From: SXOA01 sp046593355
Lineage (GTDB): Bacteria; Planctomycetota; Planctomycetia; Pirellulales; Pirellulaceae
Reading direction: 5' to 3'
DNA length: 64,000 nucleotides
Assembly: GCA_046593355.1 (NCBI GenBank)
Contig: JBKJNY010000044.1
Location: 96,352 to 160,351 of the forward strand
Both the position numbers and the translations under genes were made by a program. Below, piece after piece: positions 58,195 to 64,000 of this stretch (positions are counted from its first letter, which is position 1; every line of letters begins with the position of its first letter). The notes below the pieces were generated by a model. That model saw nothing but the letters and a program-made list of their open reading frames with translations, ran no database searches and was not told the DNA's origin.

Positions 58195-59262
58195 ATGGCC
58201 ATCGAATTTCCTTGCCCGCATTGCGCCCAGTTGCTTCGCGTGGGTGACGATAGCGCCGGCAAGACCGCGAAGTGCCCCAAGTGCAACGGCCTGGCAAGTA
58301 TTCCCGCGGGGGACGCTGGTACGACGCCGGGATTCTCCGGCGGAACTCCCTTCGGCGCGCCGCTGCCGAGCAGCTATGGTCCGCCGACAACCGGTTCCTA
58401 TGGCGAGGTGCCGGCTGCCAAGAATCCATTTTCCGATGCGGGCGCCGCGTCCAGTCCCTTTGGCAGCCAGCCCGGCTTCGGAGGAAGTGCGCCCAGCATT
58501 AATCCTTATGCCTCGCCCCAGTCGGCGTACCAGCCGCCGATGACTCAAGATGTGCCGATCAATCCGCAAGTTGTCGGCGTCGAACCGATCTGGAATTATG
58601 CCTGGCAGCTTTGGCAGCAGAATTTGGGCCTGCTGCTGGGAGTTACGGTCACGATCATCGCGGTTTCCTACGTCATTTCCTTTTTGTTCATGATTCCTCA
58701 GTTTGCGCTCGAACAAAACGGCGAGCGCGAGGCGGCACAAATCGTGAACGGCCTGGGGGCCATCGTGTCCAATGTCGTGCAGATTTTCTTGGGGATCGGG
58801 CAGGCTCAAATCGCCCTCAAATTGGCACGACGGCAACCGGCGCAATACACGGATTTGTTTGGCGGCGGCCCCCTCTTTTTGCCCGTGTTAGGAGGGGCGA
58901 TCTTGTTTGGGATTGCCTACATTATTGGTTTGCTGTTGTTGATCATTCCCGGCATCATTGTGGCCCTGATGTGGTGGCCGTATAACCTGCTGATTGTTGA
59001 TCGCAAGACCGGAGTCATCGAGTCGTTTTCCGTCGCCGCGCGAGTCACTCAGGGCAACTGGGGAACTGCCTTTCTCCTGGCTCTGATGAGCATGGGGATC
59101 ATGATTCTTGGATGTCTGGCCCTTTGCATTGGGTTTATCTTTGCCGCACCACTGGTAACCATGCTCTTTACGGTCGCCTACCTGATGATGGCCGGTCAGA
59201 TCCCGGTCCAGCCGGCGTATGGTCAACCAGGTCAGTTTGGCCAGCCGGCACCGAAATGGTGA
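58195..59262 (+). CDS. zinc-ribbon membrane protein
   Basis: A 355-residue protein. The N-terminus has a zinc ribbon (C7, C10, C27, C30: CPHC...CPKC), then a Gly/Ser/Pro-rich linker to about 115. A multi-span membrane domain follows (about 140-345), with LLLGVTVTIIAVSYVISFLFMI, LFLPVLGGAILFGIAYIIGLLLLIIPGIIVALMWW and FLLALMSMGIMILGCLALCIGFIFA. The tail is Pro/Gly/Gln-rich. The segment IVDRKTGVIESFSVAARVTQGNW resembles a family of bacterial membrane proteins of unknown function. No transport or enzymatic motif is visible. Confidence 0.85.
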   Translation: MAIEFPCPHCAQLLRVGDDSAGKTAKCPKCNGLASIPAGDAGTTPGFSGGTPFGAPLPSSYGPPTTGSYGEVPAAKNPFSDAGAASSPFGSQPGFGGSAPSINPYASPQSAYQPPMTQDVPINPQVVGVEPIWNYAWQLWQQNLGLLLGVTVTIIAVSYVISFLFMIPQFALEQNGEREAAQIVNGLGAIVSNVVQIFLGIGQAQIALKLARRQPAQYTDLFGGGPLFLPVLGGAILFGIAYIIGLLLLIIPGIIVALMWWPYNLLIVDRKTGVIESFSVAARVTQGNWGTAFLLALMSMGIMILGCLALCIGFIFAAPLVTMLFTVAYLMMAGQIPVQPAYGQPGQFGQPAPKW

Positions 59263-59452
59263 GCGAGAGCAGTTGAGCGATCTAAGTCCTGTGCTAGCTT
59301 CAACCTTCGAATGGAATTCCGATTGGAAGTCACCCGCTGGAATGAAGCCTCGCCGCAAGAAACGCCGATTGTTGACTTAGATGACCAACATTGGTATGAT
59401 TCCCCGTTCGCTAAAGCGTCCTCGCTAGGGTTTCGTGCGGCTGGAGGTTCCC

Positions 59453-60274
59453 ATGGCTCGGCAAGCTGCTCTGGTGCAGCCAATTCCCAATTCTTTACGG
59501 GAACCCCCTTTACTCCGCGTCATCTTTCCCGATGAGCTTCCGATGCCCCCCCTGGAAACCGCCGACGGCAAGTTACAGCTTACGCCAGAGCTCACCGGGG
59601 AAATGGAGCGGAAGAATGTCGAGCTAGAATCGGCCACTCCGCAGGAGATTCTTCGCTGGAGCCTCAGCCGATTCGCCCCTAAGTTTACGATGGCCACCGC
59701 CTTCGGTCCGGAGGGGATGGTGATTTTGCACATGCTGAGCGAAATTGACCAGACCACGCCGGTCTTCAACCTCGACACGGGCTATCAGTTCCAGGAGACG
59801 CTGGAATTGCGGGAGGAAGTGATTCACCGTTATGGAATGACGGTGGAGCTGAGGCGGGCCGACACCACCGTGGAAGAGTACGAAAAACTGCACGGCGGGC
59901 CGGTTTATCGCAGTAATCCCGATCAGTGCTGCTTCCATCGCAAGGTGCAGGTGCTGGAGAAAGCGGTCATCGGCTATCACGCCTGGGCCAGCGCCATCCG
60001 CCGCGACCAAAGCTCGGATCGCGCGACGGCCCCCATCGTCGGCTGGGACAAGAAGTTCGGTCTGGTGAAGGTCAGCCCGCTGGCCAACTGGACCAAGCCG
60101 ATGGTCTGGAAGTTCATCACCGACCATAACGTGCCATACAACCCTCTGCATGACCAAGGCTTCACCAGCATCGGCTGCCGGCCTTGCACCCGCGCGGTGA
60201 ACGCCGGGGAAGACGAGCGGGCCGGGCGGTGGAGCGGCTTTGCCAAGACCGAGTGCGGGCTGCATTCGTCGTAA
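59453..60274 (+). CDS. cysH: assimilatory adenylyl-sulfate (APS) reductase, CysH family
   Basis: Cytoplasmic enzyme reducing activated sulfate to sulfite for cysteine synthesis. GGAGG precedes ATG 59453; a GTG at 59435 is an alternative. The 273-residue product carries the PP-loop-like FTMATAFGPEGMVILH, FNLDTGYQFQETLEL, and two cysteine pairs (C159-C160 in DQCCFHRK; C242 and C245 in GCRPCTR) that ligate a 4Fe-4S cluster in the APS-specific subgroup. The catalytic cysteine is in the C-terminal ECGLHSS (C268). About 45 extra residues precede the conserved core. No other sulfate-assimilation genes are adjacent. Confidence 0.92.
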   Translation: MARQAALVQPIPNSLREPPLLRVIFPDELPMPPLETADGKLQLTPELTGEMERKNVELESATPQEILRWSLSRFAPKFTMATAFGPEGMVILHMLSEIDQTTPVFNLDTGYQFQETLELREEVIHRYGMTVELRRADTTVEEYEKLHGGPVYRSNPDQCCFHRKVQVLEKAVIGYHAWASAIRRDQSSDRATAPIVGWDKKFGLVKVSPLANWTKPMVWKFITDHNVPYNPLHDQGFTSIGCRPCTRAVNAGEDERAGRWSGFAKTECGLHSS

Positions 60275-60280
60275 TGGAGA

Positions 60281-60364
60281 GTGTCCGCAGATTTCGCGGA
60301 TTGACGCAGATAAAATCTTGAATTCTTGATTTCCAATCTGCGTCCATCGGCGAAATCTGTGGAC
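60281..60364. repeat. inverted repeat, TCCGCAGATTTCGC family
   Basis: Left arm GTCCGCAGATTTCGCGGATT and onward (60282-60311) pairs imperfectly with the right arm (60336-60364, ATCTGCGTCCATCGGCG and onward) around a 24-bp AT-rich loop. A similar sequence lies near 47205-47280. It may serve as the terminator of cysH. Confidence 0.7.
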
Positions 60365-60524
60365 AGCATCGGAGCCAAGCCTTGGCACGCCATGTGCATC
60401 TTATCCGGCACGCGCCGCACGACTGCCGCGAACAAGCGGAGCCGCGCGGAAGACTGCGGCTCAGAATGAGACGTTTTGGCTTGATTCGGGACACCTCCGA
60501 GTCGGGTCGCCAGGAGGAAACACT

Positions 60525-60944
60525 ATGGTACGCACTGAATATATCCACAAGGTCAAGCAGCAACTGATCCGCCGCCGCGAATCGCTCACGCGCTCGCTGG
60601 CCGGTGAAATGGGTTCGCTCAAGAACCTCCATGAGTCCGGCGTAGGGGACGAGATCGACGCCTCGCTCGTCGCCGAGCAGATGGAGTTGGGTGGCCAATT
60701 GGCCCAAGTGGAGAGCCGCGAGCTTTCCAAGATCAACGAGGCGCTGGAACGGATTCGCTCGGGCCGCTACGGCAAGTGCGATAGCTGCGGAACGAGCATC
60801 AAGAGTGCCCGCCTGCAAGCCGTCCCGCACGCCACCGAGTGCATCGAATGCGCCCGGGCCGCGGAGCGCCGCCTGAGCGACGAGGATAATCCGCGCGGCG
60901 GATCCTATAGCCGGCGGGAAATGACGCCGGAAGAAGCGGCGTAA
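60525..60944 (+). CDS. DksA/TraR-family zinc-finger protein
   Basis: A 139-residue protein. The helical N-terminal coiled coil has GVGDEIDASLVAEQM at its tip (42-53), corresponding to the acidic tip that in DksA enters the RNA polymerase secondary channel. The zinc finger follows: C85 and C88 (CDSC), C106 and C109 (CIEC). A ribosome site AGGAGG lies upstream. Family members modulate transcription with ppGpp, but a direct polymerase role here is inferred. The C-terminus (SRREMTPEEAA) is short. Confidence 0.9.
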   Translation: MVRTEYIHKVKQQLIRRRESLTRSLAGEMGSLKNLHESGVGDEIDASLVAEQMELGGQLAQVESRELSKINEALERIRSGRYGKCDSCGTSIKSARLQAVPHATECIECARAAERRLSDEDNPRGGSYSRREMTPEEAA

Positions 60945-60959
60945 GGTTAATCGTTATTC

Positions 60960-61005
60960 GTAGTAACCGGCTTGAGCCGGTTAACCCGCTGAAGCGGGTT
61001 ACTAC
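60960..61005. repeat. double-hairpin palindromic element, GTAACCGGC family
   Basis: Outer stem GTAGTAAC/GTTACTAC encloses TAACCGGC-TTGA-GCCGGTTA and AACCCGC-TGAA-GCGGGTT, the same three-stem layout as families A and B with different sequence. It lies 16 bp after the DksA-family stop. Confidence 0.85.
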
Positions 61006-61072
61006 AAACCAAATTCAAAGAAGGCTATCCTGAGGCTTGGGTAGCCTTCCTGTCTTTCTTGGCGACGAAACT

Positions 61073-62395
61073 ATGATCCGATTTTACAACGGCCTCTGCG
61101 CGGCGATTTTGGTATTTGCTTCGCAGCACTCCTGCCTGGCTGCTGACTGGCCGCAGTGGATGGGGGAGAAGCGGGACGGCGTCTGGCGGGAGACCGGCAT
61201 TCTCGAGAAGTTCCCCGAAGGTGGCCCGGCTATTAAGTGGCGAGTACCCATCAGCGGCGGCTATGCGGGGCCGGCGGTCGCGAACGGGCGCGTTTTTGTC
61301 ATGGACTTTGTTCGCAGCGCGGGGGACGCCACGCCGAGTCCCGATGTCCGCAGCGAGGTCCAAGGGAAAGAGCGGGTTCTCTGCCTGAATGCCGCCAGCG
61401 GCAAGGAAATCTGGAAGCACGAATACGATTGCCCGTATCGAATCTCCTACGCCAGCGGGCCGCGCTGCACTCCGACCGTGGACGGCGGCAAGGTCTATAC
61501 GTTGGGTGCGGAAGGGAACCTGTTTTGTCTGGATGCCGCCAAGGGAAAAGTCCTGTGGTCGAAAGACCTGAGGAAGGAATACAAGGCGGAAACTCCCCAG
61601 TGGGGTTTCACCGGGCATCCGCTCGTGGACAGCGAAAAGCTGATCTGCCTCGTTGGCGGTCCGGGAAGCGTGGCGGTGGCCTTCGACAAGAACACGGGCA
61701 AGGAGATCTGGAAGTCCATCACCGCGAAAGAAGCCGGTTACGCTCCGCCGACCATGATTGAGGCCGGCGGGCGGAAACAACTGCTCATCTGGCACGCGGA
61801 AGAGCTCTGCAGCCTCAACCCGGAATCCGGCAAGCAATACTGGTCCATCCCCCTCAAGCCGATGTACGGCATGTCGATCATGGCGCCGCGGAAATTCGAG
61901 GACTATCTCTATGCCGGAGGCATCGGCGAAGTTTCCGTCCTGCTGAGGCTGGCCAAGGATAAACCTGCGGCGGAGGAGGTCTGGCGGGGAGAGAAAACGT
62001 CGTCCGTTTACAGCGTCTGCTCCACGCCGATCATCGACGACGACGGCACCCTGTACGGCGTCTGCCAGCGCGGCCAACTGCGGGGCGTGGACCTCGCCAC
62101 CGGCAACCGGCTCTGGGAATCGCTCCAGCCGACGACCGGCGGGCGTCCGCAGAATTCCGGCACTGCGTTCCTGGTGAAAAATGAGGAGCGTTTCTTTCTG
62201 TTCAACGAAACGGGGGACTTGATCATCGCCCGCCTCAGCCCCAAGGGTTACGAAGAAATCAGTCGCGCCCACTTATTGGAGCCGACCAGCGACGCCTTCG
62301 GCCGCCTGGTCGTCTGGAGCCATCCCGCCTTCGCCCAGAAGTGCATCTTCGCCCGCAACGACAAGGAAATCGTCTGCGCGTCGCTGGCAAAGTGA
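61073..62395 (+). CDS. exported PQQ-like beta-propeller protein
   Basis: A 440-residue product from ATG 61073 with a Sec signal (about 1-22, ending SCLAAD). The body is an eight-bladed PQQ-dehydrogenase-like propeller with repeated 'LDaatGkelWk' units: CLNAASGKEIWKHE, CLDAAKGKVLWSKD, AFDKNTGKEIWKS, SLNPESGKQYWS, GVDLATGNRLWES. The first residues WPQWMGEKRDGVWRE are typical of planctomycete members. Catalytic PQQ ligands of true dehydrogenases are not seen, so binding or scaffold function is more likely. Substrate unknown. Confidence 0.9.
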   Translation: MIRFYNGLCAAILVFASQHSCLAADWPQWMGEKRDGVWRETGILEKFPEGGPAIKWRVPISGGYAGPAVANGRVFVMDFVRSAGDATPSPDVRSEVQGKERVLCLNAASGKEIWKHEYDCPYRISYASGPRCTPTVDGGKVYTLGAEGNLFCLDAAKGKVLWSKDLRKEYKAETPQWGFTGHPLVDSEKLICLVGGPGSVAVAFDKNTGKEIWKSITAKEAGYAPPTMIEAGGRKQLLIWHAEELCSLNPESGKQYWSIPLKPMYGMSIMAPRKFEDYLYAGGIGEVSVLLRLAKDKPAAEEVWRGEKTSSVYSVCSTPIIDDDGTLYGVCQRGQLRGVDLATGNRLWESLQPTTGGRPQNSGTAFLVKNEERFFLFNETGDLIIARLSPKGYEEISRAHLLEPTSDAFGRLVVWSHPAFAQKCIFARNDKEIVCASLAK

Positions 62396-62415
62396 GTGTG
62401 CAAGAAAACAAGAAT

Positions 62416-62469
62416 AGTACTCATCTCGCTCCGCGAGATGAATTCCTCACGCGGAGCGTGAGGAGTACT
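62416..62469. repeat. double-hairpin palindromic element, family B copy 2
   Basis: CATCTCGC-TCC-GCGAGATG and CCTCACGC-GGA-GCGTGAGG in an AGTACTC/GAGTACT outer stem: the reverse-complement arrangement of the element at 10717-10769. It lies between two convergent genes. Confidence 0.88.
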
Positions 62470-62481
62470 TTAAGTGACGGC

Positions 62482-62853
62482 CTACCTTGGCACCGCCGTA
62501 CACAGCTCGATGTAGTGCCCATCAGGATCGATGAGATAAATCTGAAAAGCTCCATCGGGCCGGCGGCGGCGGGGGAGAAAGGGAATTTCGCTCTTGCTGA
62601 AATACTGTTCCCAGGCGTCCATGTCATCGATCATCAGGGCCCAGTGGTTCCCCCTGTTGTGAGAAATCACGGGGGTCGTCCGCTCCCCGATCAGATGCAG
62701 CTCCTGGCGGGGTCCCAGGCGGAACCAGGCACCGGGAAACGCGAACGCCGGGCGGGGCATGGGCTCCAGCTTGAGGACTTCGGTGTAAAACTTGGTGCTC
62801 CGCTCGAGGTCGGCGACGTGCAAGGCAACGTGATTCAGCTCTAGGATTTGCAT
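62482..62853 (-). CDS. VOC-family (glyoxalase/bleomycin-resistance-like) protein
   Basis: A 123-residue metalloprotein of the vicinal oxygen chelate fold. Metal-ligand positions are visible at H8 (LNHVALHVADL), the middle strand (ELHLIGE, GNHWALMIDD) and the C-terminal E (GHYIELCT). The typical repeat 'fYtevLkle' is present. Members include glyoxalase I, dioxygenases and resistance proteins; which one is unknown. Same strand as the next exported-protein gene, whose stop lies 9 bp upstream of this start, so they are probably cotranscribed. Confidence 0.9.
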   Translation of the reverse strand: MQILELNHVALHVADLERSTKFYTEVLKLEPMPRPAFAFPGAWFRLGPRQELHLIGERTTPVISHNRGNHWALMIDDMDAWEQYFSKSEIPFLPRRRRPDGAFQIYLIDPDGHYIELCTAVPR

Positions 62854-62862
62854 GGCGTCATT

Positions 62863-63786
62863 CTACTTGCCGGCCTCTGGTCGCTGCCACTTCCCCTGGC
62901 GGAACACGCACTCGCGCGGGTCGAACTGGGTGAGTTTATCGAACTGGAGCGCGGGAATCGCGGCCAGGTTTCCCGCGCGCACATCGTCGTTCCAGGAAGC
63001 CAGCGTCGTTTGCGCCCGTTGCTCCTCGCCGCCATGCAACTTGCTGTCGAGAGCGAGCTCCAACTCGACCACTTTGCGGAGTTGCTCGTCCGAAAGCTCC
63101 TTGGAGGAGCTAGCCGCCAGAAACTCCTCGTGACTGAGAATTCCTTGATGTGCCGTAAGCTCGTCGTGGACGGCGGGAGGCGCGAGCGCGGCGCGGGCCA
63201 GCGTGCCGTGGCCGCGACGGAGCAGTCGCAGAGCCTCGAGCAGACCTTGCACGGGGTCATCTACTTTCTTCTCTCGTCCGCCATTCGCTGGCGTTTGTCC
63301 GATCAGGGCCTTGTCATGGCGGGGGTCAAAGAGGTACGCGGCAGCTCGGAAGCGGGCCTCCTCTGCTCCTGGGCGGGCCACGGAAACCAGGCCGAGCAGC
63401 GCGCCGCGGCCGGTCTTCTCCGGATCCAGCCAGGCGGCAATCTGAAACAGGCGGACCGCCATCAAGCGGGCCTCGGGGTCGAGCTGCTTTTCGGCCAGCT
63501 CCTCGGCATATTCCCGATATTCCCGCGGCCGGCTCGGGTCGAGCGCCGCCAGCCGCTCGGCCGAGACGGTTTCAATCAGATCCTCGATTTCGCTGCGGGG
63601 GATGACAATTTCCTTGAGCCCAGGCGCACTTTCATCGCGGATCACGACCTCATTCCCGTTCTGCCGCACCAGGTGCCCGGCGACGGGTTTGCTCGAGCCC
63701 TTCTTGTAAACAACGACGGCGTACGCTGGCTGCACCATTAGCAAGATTGCCACCAGGCATGTGCCGCGGAGTCTAATTCGTCCCAT
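62863..63786 (-). CDS. exported hypothetical protein
   Basis: A 307-residue product with a Sec signal (MGRIRLRGTCLVAILLMVQPAYA). The N-terminal mature part (VVVYKKGSSKPVAGHLVRQNGNEVVIRDE) is a small beta domain; the remainder is helical, with EYREYAEELAEKQLDPEARLMAVRLFQIAAWLDPEKTGRGALLGL. No catalytic motif was recognised. Its start overlaps the end of the gene at the right edge by 14 bp, and the VOC gene follows 9 bp after its stop, suggesting one transcription unit. Confidence 0.82.
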   Translation of the reverse strand: MGRIRLRGTCLVAILLMVQPAYAVVVYKKGSSKPVAGHLVRQNGNEVVIRDESAPGLKEIVIPRSEIEDLIETVSAERLAALDPSRPREYREYAEELAEKQLDPEARLMAVRLFQIAAWLDPEKTGRGALLGLVSVARPGAEEARFRAAAYLFDPRHDKALIGQTPANGGREKKVDDPVQGLLEALRLLRRGHGTLARAALAPPAVHDELTAHQGILSHEEFLAASSSKELSDEQLRKVVELELALDSKLHGGEEQRAQTTLASWNDDVRAGNLAAIPALQFDKLTQFDPRECVFRQGKWQRPEAGK

Positions 63787-64000
63787 ACAGCATCCCCAAT
63801 TTCAAAGTGGCCGCTTCACCGCGGTAAAGCTGGATGAGGAGATTTTCCGCACTCGCGTCGGCAGTTTCCAAGCTCGACAGAACGAGCGCGGCGGCTTCGG
63901 CCTGGCGGGGACGGAGCGTGGAGATTCTCTGCACCGCAGCGCGAATGACGAGCCGCTGCAGGAGCACCGTCTTGCGCAGGTCGCTGGTTCCCAGGAAGCG
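63773..64000 (-). CDS. hypothetical protein, 5' part outside the window
   Basis: The frame is open from the right edge to TAG at 63773-63775, giving 75 visible residues (RFLGTSDLRKTVLLQRLVIRAAVQRISTLRPRQ... LIQLYRGEAATLKLGMLYGTN). The start lies beyond the window. The sequence looks coding (helical, no repeats), and the 14-bp overlap with the next gene supports translation. The family cannot be assigned from this fragment. Confidence 0.65.
   Translation of the reverse strand, partial: RFLGTSDLRKTVLLQRLVIRAAVQRISTLRPRQAEAAALVLSSLETADASAENLLIQLYRGEAATLKLGMLYGTN

Overview
The window looks like chromosomal DNA of a planctomycete (phylum Planctomycetota); I cannot place it below phylum level. The evidence is the gene families: three DUF1559 pseudopilin-like proteins with the N-terminal FTL(I/V)ELLVVIAIIG methylation signature, two membrane-anchored FG-GAP/UnbV (CRTAC1-like) proteins, a multihaem cytochrome c with a TPR tail, squalene-hopene cyclase next to HpnH, many Tat or Sec exported proteins of unknown function, high GC, and an unusually dense set of palindromic intergenic repeats. 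No rRNA, tRNA, intact insertion sequence, prophage or CRISPR array was seen.

Layout. 1-10618: a one-directional (minus strand) run with two DUF1559 plus small-lipoprotein units, a tandem AhpD-like protein, and a CusB/CusA-type copper/silver efflux pair whose genes are joined by 4-bp ATGA overlaps; a third lipoprotein of the same family runs off the left edge. 10829-16793: a minus-strand cluster of a five-haem cytochrome with a His-rich membrane domain, an UnbV/FG-GAP protein and two related small secreted CGDYV proteins. 17070-28564: mostly housekeeping genes (lysA, an ECF sigma factor with a membrane partner, a 2-hydroxyacid dehydrogenase, moaE, scpB, rpe) mixed with exported proteins, and a histidine-phosphatase-like protein that lacks both catalytic histidines. 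28565-31343: a small accessory island with a TIR-domain protein, an orphan XRE regulator and several inverted repeats. 31344-48347: a methyltransferase, a secreted protein split by an in-frame TGA, NHL, BNR, lipase, UnbV/FG-GAP and sialidase-type proteins. 48619-53724: a CBS protein, a third DUF1559/lipoprotein unit, an esterase, a thioredoxin-like exported protein and a Cys-rich Tat lipoprotein. 53814-64000: a sulfotransferase, the hopanoid pair shc-hpnH, an APS-reductase-type cysH, a DksA/TraR protein, a PQQ-like propeller protein, a VOC protein and two genes at the right edge.

How the parts fit. The hopanoid genes (cyclase then adenosyl-hopene synthase) form one transcription unit. The Cus pair is a periplasmic/inner-membrane metal exporter with no outer-membrane channel in the window. 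The cytochrome/UnbV/CGDYV cluster looks like an uncharacterised envelope redox module. The most distinctive non-coding signal is a class of intergenic element: an outer stem enclosing two hairpins, often with complementary TCC and GGA loops, present in several sequence families. Related inverted repeats have also entered coding DNA, notably the squalene-hopene cyclase gene.
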